Both the position numbers and the translations under genes were made by a program. From an uncultured Butyrivibrio sp. (GTDB lineage: Bacteria; Bacillota; Clostridia; Lachnospirales; Lachnospiraceae): a stretch of DNA of 38,787 bases. The DNA lies in NCBI GenBank assembly GCA_946536145.1, contig CAMNEA010000024.1, positions 1 through 38,787 on the forward strand, read 5' to 3'. The notes below the pieces were generated by a model. It did no database searches. It worked only from the letters and a program-made list of their open reading frames with translations, and was not told the DNA's origin. Below are positions 15,608-23,833 of the stretch, one piece after another (the first letter of the stretch is position 1; every line of letters starts with the position of its first letter).

Positions 15608-16675
15608 ATGAATTTTTATTACGCACCGATGGAGGGCATAACCCTCTATCCACTCAGAAATATACATAGAGAGATTTTTGGCAAAGGCGTGGACAAGTAC
15701 TTCACGCCTTTTTTGACTGCAACTCACACCCATCACTTCAAGAACAGGGAAAAGAAAGACATCCTTCCGGATAAGAATCCTGCGTTTGATGGCTGCACCG
15801 ACCGGATAATCCCGCAGATAATGGCAGGATGCGCCGAAGATTTTCTCTGGGCTGCCGGGGAGATCAAAAAGCTTGGTTACAATGAGGTAAACCTTAACCT
15901 GGGATGCCCCGCTCCCACTGTTGTAAACAGGAGGAAAGGAGCAGGTCTTCTTATCGATACGGATTACCTTGATGAGATGTTGAAAAAGATATTTGACGCT
16001 GTTCCTGCAGCAGATCCGGAAGCCTTCGTTTCGAATGATGGATCTGACATGAACAGTGAAAACAAGTATCCGTATGTCTCGATCAAGTCGCGGCTTGGCT
16101 TTTCAAGCCCCGATGAAGCTGGGCGCCTCATGGAGATCTTTGCCGCCTATCCGATCAAAGAGCTTATCCTCCATGCAAGGGTTCGCGAAGATTATTATGC
16201 AGGCTCACCCAGACTTGATGATTTCAAAAATGCTGCATATATATACAGGCAGTGCGGCGGGACTGCAGACATCTGCTATAACGGCAGTATTGATACTCCC
16301 GATGATTACAAGAAAATCCTCGGCTATATAAATTCAGATCAGCCCGTAAACAGCAAAACAAATCGTCCTCTCCTCTCATCAGTAATGATAGGAAGAGGTC
16401 TTCTTGCAAACCCTGCCCTTGTAAGAGAACTGGGCGGAGGCAGCGCACTGACAGGCAATGAACTTCGCCTGTATCTAAGAAAGCTCTATGATTCATACTC
16501 AGAGTACATCCCGGAAGATCGCAACGTCATCTTCAAGATGCTCGAGCACTGGGCATTCCTCCACGTCCACTTCAGGGACTGTGAACGCTGCCTTAAAGCC
16601 ATAAGAAAAGCCCGCAGCAAAGGTGAGTACTCTGCTGCGGTCAACAATATCTTTTCTTCCTGTGAATTCATCTGA
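15608..16675 (+). CDS. tRNA-dihydrouridine synthase family protein
   Basis: 355 residues, an FMN-dependent TIM-barrel enzyme of the Dus family that reduces uridine in tRNA D-loops using NADPH. It begins with the flavin-binding YYAPMEGIT segment, has NLNLGCPAP with the catalytic Cys100, the IKSRLGF strand, the LILHAR strand and the phosphate-binding MIGRGLLANPALV. Which uridine it modifies cannot be told. It probably shares the cysE transcript (4-bp gap, weak ribosome site). Its 3' end overlaps the convergent ecfT by 8 bp, leaving no room for a terminator between them. Confidence 0.93.
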   Translation: MNFYYAPMEGITLYPLRNIHREIFGKGVDKYFTPFLTATHTHHFKNREKKDILPDKNPAFDGCTDRIIPQIMAGCAEDFLWAAGEIKKLGYNEVNLNLGCPAPTVVNRRKGAGLLIDTDYLDEMLKKIFDAVPAADPEAFVSNDGSDMNSENKYPYVSIKSRLGFSSPDEAGRLMEIFAAYPIKELILHARVREDYYAGSPRLDDFKNAAYIYRQCGGTADICYNGSIDTPDDYKKILGYINSDQPVNSKTNRPLLSSVMIGRGLLANPALVRELGGGSALTGNELRLYLRKLYDSYSEYIPEDRNVIFKMLEHWAFLHVHFRDCERCLKAIRKARSKGEYSAAVNNIFSSCEFI

Positions 16676-17498
16676 TAAACGGATTGTAAAACCTGTTTCC
16701 GTCATGGAATGTTATGATCATCGATACTGCAAAAAATATGACTATCCCCGTCAGAACTGCCATGTCGGCTGAAGTGAGCTTTTTTCTTGAGTACCAGGTT
16801 CTCTTTGGCTTTTTGCCAAAGCCCCTGAGCTCCATGGCGTTACTCACCACGTCTATGCGCTCCATCGTCGAGAACAGCAGCGGGAATATGATGCTTGCAG
16901 TATTCCTTATTCTGTCCATGAGGCGCCCCTTAGAGCTCATCTCAATTCCCCTGGCCTCCTGCGCATTCTTTATCCTTGTAAACTCGTCCTGGATATCTGG
17001 TATATACCTAAGCGCGATCTCAAGGGAATAGGAGATCGAATAGGGAACTCCCACGCTGTTGAGGGAAGACGCAAGTTCGCTCGGGTCAGTAGTAACAAGG
17101 AAAATGAAGACCGCCGGGATCACCGTGAAGTATTTGATAAGCACATTAAACTCGTAAAAGAGCTGTTCCCGGGTCAGCGTGTATCCTCCAAACAGATGCA
17201 CTATCTCACTTCTGGTGCCGTAAATCTCGCACCCCTGGTATGGAGCAAAGAAAAAAATCCCGAGAAGATTCAGCACCATGAAAAACATTATCACAGCGAA
17301 GACCGCGCTCACCTGTTTCCATCGTATCCCGGCCAAAACATATATACCAAGTCCTAGGATAAGCATCGCAATAAGTATCCTGGTGTCAAAGGTAAGCCCG
17401 CTCACAAGGCACCAGAGAATAAAAAAGACAAGCTTGGTAAATCCACTGAGTCTGTGAACAGGGGTATCTTTCACTTCATAAGATATCAGTCTGGACAT
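16668..17498 (-). CDS. ecfT: ECF transporter transmembrane component EcfT
   Basis: 276 residues from the ATG at 17498 (GGGAGG 6 nt upstream); an ORF extension of 10 residues is possible. CbiQ/EcfT family: several membrane helices in the first 150 residues, then a long cytoplasmic helical part with the two coupling motifs AQEARG and MELRGFG that contact the two ATPase subunits, and a final membrane helix. Together with the ATPase and S component upstream it makes an energy-coupling-factor importer for a vitamin or similar micronutrient. The start lies inside the 3' end of the ATPase gene (23-bp overlap). Confidence 0.93.
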   Translation of the reverse strand: MSRLISYEVKDTPVHRLSGFTKLVFFILWCLVSGLTFDTRILIAMLILGLGIYVLAGIRWKQVSAVFAVIMFFMVLNLLGIFFFAPYQGCEIYGTRSEIVHLFGGYTLTREQLFYEFNVLIKYFTVIPAVFIFLVTTDPSELASSLNSVGVPYSISYSLEIALRYIPDIQDEFTRIKNAQEARGIEMSSKGRLMDRIRNTASIIFPLLFSTMERIDVVSNAMELRGFGKKPKRTWYSRKKLTSADMAVLTGIVIFFAVSMIITFHDGNRFYNPFIR

Positions 17499-19221
17499 CT
17501 TTTGCCTCCCCTCTTCTGCTCTCTTCAAAATCTATGAATCTGGCAGCAAACTCTCCTGCATTGTCTATTCCACACCTGACAGACAGATCATAAAGAGACG
17601 TCCTCTTAAGATATGCTCTGTTGCAAATATTCTCATCAGTCAGGACGCGCGCAGGCGTATCATCCATCAGGAGCTGTCCGTCTGTCAGCACCAGCGTCCT
17701 GTCAGTATACTCGAGCATCAGGTGCATGTCATGTGTGATCATAATGATCGTCACCGGAAGGCGTCTTCTTATATCAGTAATGAACTCCATGATCTCTGTA
17801 TAATGCATATAGTCCTGACCCGCGGTAGGCTCATCCAGGATCAGGATATCAGGATTCATTATGAGGATCGAAGCTATACTCACTCTCTTTTTCTGTCCGA
17901 AAGAAAGCGCCGAAACCGGCCAGTTCCTGAACGGATAAAGGCCGCAGATCTTAAGGATCTCGCCGGCTCTCCTCTCTACTTCATCCTGCGCTACTCCCCT
18001 TACTGCAAGCCCAAGCCCCACTTCCTCCATGATCATGGGCTTACTTATCATCTGGTTCGGACTCTGCATCACATAGCCGATATGTTCTCCCCTCTCCTTG
18101 ACGGAAAGGTCTGAAATATCCTGCCCCGACAGCCTGATCACGCCCTTGTCGGGTTTCAGAAATCCGCATATCAGGGAGGCAAGGGTTGACTTTCCGGCGC
18201 CGTTCTTGCCAACCAGCGACACCATCTCACCTTTCTTTATGTCAAAAGAGACGTCTCTGATAACCTTCCTTTTCTCATTGTAACTAAACTCAAGTCCCTC
18301 CACGGACAGCGCAGACTCTGATGCCTGTCCCCTGTTATGGGCAGGCATGCCATGAAACCATGTTCGCACCCGGTCTTTGTATGGCTCGAGATCCATGCTC
18401 TCGATGTGCTGCGGATGGCTCTCCGATCTTAAATCCGCCCCGGCAGCCTTGAGCGCAGCAATATAAAGAGGCTCCCTGATCCCGTATCTGATAAGCAGAT
18501 CCGAACAAAGAAGCTCATCCGGACTTTTGTCCGCGACGATCCTTCCGCCGTCCATAAGTATGACTCTGTCCACATCGCGGTACAGCACGTCCTCCAGTCT
18601 GTGCTCTATGATCACTACAGTCAGGTCATCATTTTTCATGATCTCATCGATGAGTGCGATAGTTCTTTTCCCGGTTGCCGGATCAAGATTGGCTAGAGGT
18701 TCATCAAAGAGAAGTATCTTAACGTCGCAGGCGAGAACGCCTCCAAGAGATACTCTCTGCTTCTGACCTCCGGAGAGTTCTCCCGGGGCATTGGTCAGAA
18801 AGTCGCTAAGTTCCAGGCGCTCTGCCACATTTTTCACCGTGGCGAACATCTCATCCTGAGGAACGCAGTCATTTTCCAGTGCAAAAGAAATATCCTCCGC
18901 AACGGTGAGTGCAATAAACTGTCCGTCCGTATCCTGAAGAACAGTCCCGACAATTTTGGACATACCAAAAACTCCGAGCTTTGACGGGTCATTTCCATCA
19001 ACTCGGAGTATTCCGCTCATCTCCCCTGCATAGGAGCAGGGAATCAGAGCATTTAAACAGTGTGCAAGTGTTGATTTGCCTGATCCGGACTGACCCGCGA
19101 TCAGGATCTTCTCTCCCTTGTTGATCGTAAGATTTATATCCCTCAGTGTAGGCTCTCTCTGAGCTCTGTACTTAAAGGATACGTTCTCGAATTCTATAAT
19201 GGGAGAATTTCTTTCTGCCAA
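17476..19221 (-). CDS. ecfA: Fused double ATPase of an ECF transporter (EcfA-EcfA')
   Basis: 581 residues with two ABC ATPase halves. The first (about 1-250) has Walker A GQSGSGKST, signature LSGGQKQRVSLGG and Walker B ILLFDEP. The second (about 305-545) has Walker A GKNGAGKST, signature variant LSFGQKKRVSIAS and Walker B ILILDEPTAGQD. Both halves appear catalytically intact. The start is a TTG (19219-19221) with GGAGG 8 nt upstream, 3 bp after the S-component stop. Single-gene fused A subunits are typical for UPF0397/YkoD-type ECF systems. Confidence 0.95.
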   Translation of the reverse strand: MAERNSPIIEFENVSFKYRAQREPTLRDINLTINKGEKILIAGQSGSGKSTLAHCLNALIPCSYAGEMSGILRVDGNDPSKLGVFGMSKIVGTVLQDTDGQFIALTVAEDISFALENDCVPQDEMFATVKNVAERLELSDFLTNAPGELSGGQKQRVSLGGVLACDVKILLFDEPLANLDPATGKRTIALIDEIMKNDDLTVVIIEHRLEDVLYRDVDRVILMDGGRIVADKSPDELLCSDLLIRYGIREPLYIAALKAAGADLRSESHPQHIESMDLEPYKDRVRTWFHGMPAHNRGQASESALSVEGLEFSYNEKRKVIRDVSFDIKKGEMVSLVGKNGAGKSTLASLICGFLKPDKGVIRLSGQDISDLSVKERGEHIGYVMQSPNQMISKPMIMEEVGLGLAVRGVAQDEVERRAGEILKICGLYPFRNWPVSALSFGQKKRVSIASILIMNPDILILDEPTAGQDYMHYTEIMEFITDIRRRLPVTIIMITHDMHLMLEYTDRTLVLTDGQLLMDDTPARVLTDENICNRAYLKRTSLYDLSVRCGIDNAGEFAARFIDFEESRRGEAKDVQTDIL

Positions 19222-19224
19222 TTC

Positions 19225-19779
19225 TTATTCCTCCGCCTTAAGATCAGATGATTTGCCGGAAATCCTGCTGTATGCTACAAGGAGCAGAGTCCCAAGAATG
19301 CCTATGATAACAACATTGAGCAGGAAGGCAACGGCTCCCTGAGCGAAAACCTTGTTGACAGGCTCTTTGTAAAACAGGATATCAAGCACAGGCGCAACGA
19401 TTATCCAGGCCGCTGCGTTGGCTACCGCCTGTGATATGTTAAAGAGAATAATGTTCCTGGCGTTTGTAAATCCGCCCTCTTTTACAGCAAACTTTCCTGC
19501 AAAAATTCCTATGACAGCTCCAACAACTGCCTCCGGAAATACCCAGCTCCACCATACAGAGCTGTAGAATATTGCGTCTCCAAGCGCATGACCAAGAAAT
19601 CCTACAACACCGCCAACCACAGGGCCGAATACTGCCGCAAAGAATGCCAGCACAGCCATTCTTGGCTGCATGCCCGTATTCGGAACAATGATTATCGGAA
19701 TCTGCACATTAGTCAGAACGACAAAAAGCGCAGTTCCTATACCCATCGCAACAACTTCTTTGATCCCAATTTTCTTCAT
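19225..19779 (-). CDS. ECF transporter substrate-binding (S) component, UPF0397 family
   Basis: 184 residues, a small polytopic membrane protein of about 5-6 helices. It matches the UPF0397 pattern well: AVLAFFAAVFGPVVGG, a GHALGDA segment, WWSWVFPE, NIILFNISQAVANAAAW and GTLLLVAYSR. The S component determines which micronutrient is imported; the databases I recall label this family as riboflavin-type, but the ligand is not settled and no metabolite riboswitch lies upstream to indicate it. The ATG overlaps the stop of the phosphodiesterase gene (ATGA), with GGAGGAAAG in front, so the two are translationally coupled. Confidence 0.9.
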   Translation of the reverse strand: MKKIGIKEVVAMGIGTALFVVLTNVQIPIIIVPNTGMQPRMAVLAFFAAVFGPVVGGVVGFLGHALGDAIFYSSVWWSWVFPEAVVGAVIGIFAGKFAVKEGGFTNARNIILFNISQAVANAAAWIIVAPVLDILFYKEPVNKVFAQGAVAFLLNVVIIGILGTLLLVAYSRISGKSSDLKAEE

Positions 19780-21446
19780 ATCTTTCCTCCTTTGTATTTT
19801 GCTTCAAAATCACTTACAGGCATCGGCTTGTCAAAGTAGAAGCCCTGGAACAACTCGCAGCCCATCTCAACGAGATAGTCGAGCTGATCTTTGGTCTCCA
19901 CTCCCTCAGTCACGACCTTCATCCCCAGTTCATGAGCCATATCTATAGTGTAATTGAGAATGACAAGGGCACGCTTCTGATTCTCGGTCTTGCGAAGGAA
20001 TCCCATGTCAATCTTTAGTACATCCGCATTGATATCCTTGAGCATGTTGAGCGATGAATACCCGCTTCCGAAATCATCGATCTCAACCCTGAAGCCACTC
20101 TTTTGAAGCTCCAGGATCAGCTTCGCGCATTTATTGACATCAGATGTCACTGCGGTCTCTGTGATCTCTATGTCCAAAAGTCCCGGATCAATATCATATT
20201 TTCTTATGAGATTGCCAAATTCTTTATTTATATCAAGATAATAAATGTCCTTGGGCGATACGTTGACAGAAATCGAGATATTCCCTCTCTCCGTGCCTTT
20301 CCACTGATAGAGCTGCATCGCTGCAAGTTCCCAGATATACCGGTCAAGCTTGTATATAAGATCCGCCCTCTCAAGTACATCGATAAATACCCCTGGCTGA
20401 ATAAGTCCGTTCTCGGGATGCATCCATCTGGCCAGAGCCTCAGCACCATATACCCTGCCGTCCGCATAGACCTGCGGCTGCAGATATATGCCAAACTGCC
20501 TGTTGATGATGGCAAAGTCAAAGCTCGAAAGTATCTCTTTTTCCAAAAGAGCGTTTACAAGCATCTCATCGCTGTACCAGGCAATCTCACAGATGCCGTC
20601 ACGTTTGATGGATTTGCACGCCATATATGCCCTGTCGCACATCAGCGTAACATCCATGGTCGGATCCTTGATCTCATAAATGCCTATCTGCATGTGGATA
20701 GAATACGCATTGCTGGTAACCTTGCCCGTTATCTCCTTGACTGCCTTCTTGAACTGCTTTTCATCAAAGTGCTCCTTGGGCATACAAAGGGCAAAATGGT
20801 CACCGTTGATCCTGGCGTACACGTCCTCTTCTTTGACACGCTGAGCCAGAATCTCGCCTATATTGAGCAGTATGTCATTGCCCTTCTCCAGACCAAAGAG
20901 CTGGTTAAAGAGCTTGAAGTCCTTGATATTGGAATATAGAAGAAGATAAACCTTGTCCGTCGTGCTAAGGAGCTTTTTGGTTGCCTCATTAAAGCCCTGC
21001 CTGTTATACAGATGGGTCAGCTCATCATGCGTCAGTCTGTACTGGTCTCCCGTCCCGTTGTCAACCATCTCTGACAGATTCTGGATGGTGTAGAGACGCC
21101 CCAGCGCTTTTCCCACGTCGTCGATAAGCTGCCTGTTGCGAACCTTATAGAGCCTCTCTTTCCCGTTGTGTTCAAAAATCCTGCACCAGGTGGCGGCAGT
21201 CGGGTCGATGCCAAGCTTCCTCATCCAGTCCATAAAGGATCCGTGAAGACCGACAAGGCTCTCATCTGAATGGAACATACTGAAAGCCAGCCTGTTCGCA
21301 TATACACACTTTCCCTTGTCGTCGACAAAGATAGTGCCAAGCCCAAGCTGCTGAATGCCGAAGTTAAGAAGCCTCTCTATCTTCTGAGGCTCTGAATTCC
21401 GGTCATAGAAATATGCATTTTTTCCAAAAATACTTTTCCCATCCAT
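19776..21446 (-). CDS. PAS-GGDEF(degenerate)-EAL cyclic-di-GMP phosphodiesterase
   Basis: 556 residues, no membrane segment. A PAS-like sensor (about 30-125) is followed by a GGDEF domain (about 138-290) whose active-site motif reads INGDHF near residue 212 instead of GGDEF, so cyclase activity is unlikely; it may bind GTP as a regulator. The EAL domain (about 305-550) keeps the catalytic set: AEALARW, SVNVSP, ITET, EIDDFGSGYSS, VLKID, TEGVET and FQGFYF. The expected reaction is hydrolysis of c-di-GMP to pGpG. The ribosome site is poor; the gene follows the 221-residue ORF by 45 bp and overlaps the ECF S-component gene by 4 bp. It could lower the signal read by the pilus riboswitch 8 kb away. 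Confidence 0.93.
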   Translation of the reverse strand: MDGKSIFGKNAYFYDRNSEPQKIERLLNFGIQQLGLGTIFVDDKGKCVYANRLAFSMFHSDESLVGLHGSFMDWMRKLGIDPTAATWCRIFEHNGKERLYKVRNRQLIDDVGKALGRLYTIQNLSEMVDNGTGDQYRLTHDELTHLYNRQGFNEATKKLLSTTDKVYLLLYSNIKDFKLFNQLFGLEKGNDILLNIGEILAQRVKEEDVYARINGDHFALCMPKEHFDEKQFKKAVKEITGKVTSNAYSIHMQIGIYEIKDPTMDVTLMCDRAYMACKSIKRDGICEIAWYSDEMLVNALLEKEILSSFDFAIINRQFGIYLQPQVYADGRVYGAEALARWMHPENGLIQPGVFIDVLERADLIYKLDRYIWELAAMQLYQWKGTERGNISISVNVSPKDIYYLDINKEFGNLIRKYDIDPGLLDIEITETAVTSDVNKCAKLILELQKSGFRVEIDDFGSGYSSLNMLKDINADVLKIDMGFLRKTENQKRALVILNYTIDMAHELGMKVVTEGVETKDQLDYLVEMGCELFQGFYFDKPMPVSDFEAKYKGGKI

Positions 21447-21491
21447 ACTTTAATTCTACTGTTTTTTTGGCACATTCGCCACATCAAAAAA

Positions 21492-22157
21492 TCAAAGTCT
21501 GTCTTTCCTGTGAAGTCTGTCAATGACACACCATATGATCACAAGAATGATTATACATGCAAAAAAGAGATGTTTGGAACTTATCCTGAAGATCTGCTTA
21601 TCAGATACATTATCAGCTACATTATCCCTGTATAGAAGGAGCATGGAGCCAAGGCTGTGGGTTCTTATGGTGAAGGTATCCGCATCCTCATCCACGTCCT
21701 CCAAAAGATCGCAGACCCCCATCACATTAGTCATACAATAGTAGCTTCTGTTTTCGGATATCATGTAAAGCGGAATATCAAGCTGCATTTCCACATCTTC
21801 AGAGAAGGTGTCAAACGAAACTGCTTCTTCGTCACCGACTTCCTTGTTGGCGTCAATCCTGATGTACACGCCCTCGTGGTACGGTTCCTGTCCCTTTGAT
21901 GTTGCCGGAATATTGGAAAAGAACTGTTCGTGCTCCTCCTGGCTTTTCGCATCGTCACTCATCAGAAAATCAATATTGACCTCTGCCTGCTCTCCGGAAT
22001 AAATCTGTGACAGTTCTTTTTCTGTAAAGCAGCTCTGTGCTGCCACGTTGTAATCGCCAAACCTTATGGTCGGCGCAGCCACTTCGCTCTCGCTCTCCGA
22101 ACTCATTATGACCATTATGGTACCGTCTCCGTATGATACCTGCGTTGTCTCGTGCAT
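21492..22157 (-). CDS. C-terminal fragment-like surface protein with one membrane anchor
   Basis: 221 residues. No signal peptide at the N-terminus; one hydrophobic segment near the C-terminus (about 192-211, FFACIIILVIIWCVI) with a basic tail RLHRKDRL. The part before it (YYCM..., TIRTHSLGSMLLLYRD) resembles the end domain of long Lachnospiraceae surface proteins, where a SFSTYALAY-like strand precedes the anchor. The gene therefore looks like the surviving C-terminal part of a larger secreted protein, or a tail-anchored protein. A good GGAGG lies 5 nt before the ATG and a promoter lies upstream, so it is probably expressed, as first gene of the phosphodiesterase-ECF operon. Function unknown. 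Confidence 0.65.
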   Translation of the reverse strand: MHETTQVSYGDGTIMVIMSSESESEVAAPTIRFGDYNVAAQSCFTEKELSQIYSGEQAEVNIDFLMSDDAKSQEEHEQFFSNIPATSKGQEPYHEGVYIRIDANKEVGDEEAVSFDTFSEDVEMQLDIPLYMISENRSYYCMTNVMGVCDLLEDVDEDADTFTIRTHSLGSMLLLYRDNVADNVSDKQIFRISSKHLFFACIIILVIIWCVIDRLHRKDRL

Positions 22158-22191
22158 CTGATCCTCCGGAACGAATAAATGCTATAGATCT

Positions 22192-22220
22192 ATTATCGCA
22201 CACGAAATGCACTGAATCAA
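22192..22220 (-). promoter_or_regulatory. Promoter of the surface-fragment/phosphodiesterase/ECF operon
   Basis: TTGATT (22215-22220) and GATAAT (22192-22197) with a 17-bp spacer on the minus strand, about 35 bp before the first ATG. A second TATAAT-like sequence further upstream has no good -35. Confidence 0.55.
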
Positions 22221-22324
22221 ACCGTGCGAACTAAATAAATCATTATACGAAACATGAGCCCGGCATAAGACATTTTGTCACACTTAATTCTTTAGATGTT
22301 TTTTACAAAAAAGGAGCCTGCTAT

Positions 22325-22552
22325 ATGTTACAATTTTATATAGGACGGATTCCGGGTTCTCATAAAGAGCCCGCAGCTCAGGCCGAGCCATCTGCTGAAG
22401 CCGAAAATGCGACTGAGAAAACAAGGGCTCAGATCGTTGCCAATTATGTAGCTGCCAACAACCTTTCTGTCACTGCCATCCAGGACTATGGCTGGGATCC
22501 GCAGACACTCCCTGAAGAAAACATCGATTCCTTCTACAGCACACTGGACTAA
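22325..22552 (+). CDS. Small hypothetical protein
   Basis: 75 residues, preceded by AAAAAAGGAG 8 nt before the ATG, so translation is likely. A short hydrophobic start is followed by an Ala/Glu-rich low-complexity linker (about 15-33) and a folded-looking end with TRAQIVANYVAANNL and YGWDPQTLPEENID. No cysteines, signal peptide or membrane span. I do not recognise it. It ends 21 bp before the Nudix gene on the same strand, so the two probably share an mRNA. Confidence 0.6.
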   Translation: MLQFYIGRIPGSHKEPAAQAEPSAEAENATEKTRAQIVANYVAANNLSVTAIQDYGWDPQTLPEENIDSFYSTLD

Positions 22553-22573
22553 ACACCTGATAAGGAGCGCATT

Positions 22574-23083
22574 ATGAGGTACAAGTACTGTCCGTATTGC
22601 GGAGAAAAACTGACACAGATAAAAGCCGGTGATGACGGCATGGTTCCATACTGCACAAGCTGTGACAAGCGATGGTTCGACACCTTCAACAGCTGTGTCA
22701 TCGTGCTTACATACAATGAACTTGATGAGATTGCACTGTCAAATCAGTGGTATCTGTCAAAGAATTACAAGTCTCTGACATCAGGATTCATGGTCCCGGG
22801 AGAGACGGCTGAGGAGTGCGCAAAGCGCGAAGTCAAAGAAGAGCTCGGACTTGATATCGAGACGCTTGAGTATGCAGGTACATACTGGCTGGATCCTCCG
22901 GAACAGCTGATGCATGGCTTCATAGGCTTTGCCAAAAAGAAGCAGCTCGTCCTGTCAGAAGAGATTGACGACGCTGAGTGGATCCCCGCTCTTGAAGCTC
23001 CTATGAGCATGTTCCCTGACAGCCCCGGCGGACCGCTTTACGAGGTGTATCACAAGTACCTCAGACTCAGAGGTTTTGAATAG
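22574..23083 (+). CDS. Nudix hydrolase with N-terminal zinc ribbon (NudC-like)
   Basis: 169 residues. An N-terminal zinc ribbon with CPYC (6-9) and CTSC (about 27-30) precedes a Nudix domain with a complete Nudix box at about 74-96: G-x5-E-x7-REVKEELGL, the metal-binding helix that hydrolyses nucleoside diphosphates linked to another group. The zinc ribbon plus Nudix layout is that of NADH pyrophosphatase NudC, but the protein is shorter and the NudC SQPWPFPxS motif is absent, so the substrate is open. AAGGAG lies a few bases before the ATG. It converges with the HAD gene, with a 12-bp gap. Confidence 0.88.
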   Translation: MRYKYCPYCGEKLTQIKAGDDGMVPYCTSCDKRWFDTFNSCVIVLTYNELDEIALSNQWYLSKNYKSLTSGFMVPGETAEECAKREVKEELGLDIETLEYAGTYWLDPPEQLMHGFIGFAKKKQLVLSEEIDDAEWIPALEAPMSMFPDSPGGPLYEVYHKYLRLRGFE

Positions 23084-23095
23084 GTGCAGGCCACT

Positions 23096-23482
23096 TCAGA
23101 CAGCTCTGGTCAGTCTGTCAGCATATCTAATAAGTGCTGTCTCTATCCTGTCCATGTCGATGTCTCCAAGGCACATGTAGTCATCGACATGGACAGCTCT
23201 GTCATCTATGTAAACATCACAGGTAATCTTCCTGGAATTCGAGCCATACTTCTCCACAATCTCCGGAAGATTGTCATTGACGGCATCAAAGACAAGGCCG
23301 TATTTCCTGCAGAAATCAACTGCATCCTTCAATGGCTTACCTGCTCTGCAGGTCCATAATATTACCTTATCTCCCATCATCTGACGCCGCAAAAGGAAAT
23401 CGACAAGTTCCTTATTAACAGGTCCGACTGCGGGCCACTCACCAAAACTCAATGTGCTGTCAAAATCAACTGCATATATCAT
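23096..23482 (-). CDS. Small HAD-superfamily hydrolase
   Basis: 128 residues. HAD motif I is VDFDSTL with nucleophile Asp6 and general acid Asp8. Motif II Thr is in LWTCRAG, Lys in SRKITCD, and motif III/IV acids in YIDDRAV. No cap domain: this is the minimal capless phosphatase seen in phage-like and BT0820-type families that act on small phosphorylated substrates or polynucleotide ends. GGGGG lies 6 nt before the ATG. It follows the polymerase partner gene by 69 bp on the same strand without an evident terminator, so it may belong to the same SOS unit; this is tentative. Confidence 0.82.
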   Translation of the reverse strand: MIYAVDFDSTLSFGEWPAVGPVNKELVDFLLRRQMMGDKVILWTCRAGKPLKDAVDFCRKYGLVFDAVNDNLPEIVEKYGSNSRKITCDVYIDDRAVHVDDYMCLGDIDMDRIETALIRYADRLTRAV

Positions 23483-23551
23483 GTCTTACCCCCTTCTATG
23501 GTCCTAATGGGTAGCGCTTTCGGCAATTCCACACAAGGATACTATCATCTG

Positions 23552-23815
23552 TTAAGCCTTCGATTCCAGAAACCACTTTGCCCCCGATGGGCTGTCCTCA
23601 TAGTAAAGATGTATCTCTTTGCCTTCAACAATACAGGTATACATAAGACCTGCTCCGCCGGCTCTCCTGCTGGCTCCCGCAACGCAGCTCTTTATCCTGG
23701 ATATCTCATATCTGGTGCCGTCTTCCCATTCTATCGACAGCGGTCTCACTACTCCCTCGTCGGTAAATTTCACTATTGTCTCTACATATACCTTATGTCC
23801 TATCCTTATAGCCAT
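23552..23815 (-). CDS. Small protein linked to a Y-family polymerase
   Basis: 87 residues, predicted beta-rich: VYVETIVKFTDEGVVRPLSI, EDGTRYEI and IHLYYED. No signal peptide or membrane span. From memory, proteins of this kind often stand beside Y-family polymerase genes in Firmicutes, so a role in translesion synthesis or its control is a fair guess; the biochemical role is unknown to me. It starts 18 bp after the polymerase stop with AAGGAG 7 nt before the ATG and is certainly in its operon. Confidence 0.75.
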   Translation of the reverse strand: MAIRIGHKVYVETIVKFTDEGVVRPLSIEWEDGTRYEISRIKSCVAGASRRAGGAGLMYTCIVEGKEIHLYYEDSPSGAKWFLESKA

Positions 23816-23833
23816 GGCTCTTCTCCTTATCCT

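Noticed and set aside
16668..16675. Frameshift or annotation error where dus and ecfT stops overlap
   Set aside because: Both C-termini look normal for their families; the genes simply converge with an 8-bp overlap.
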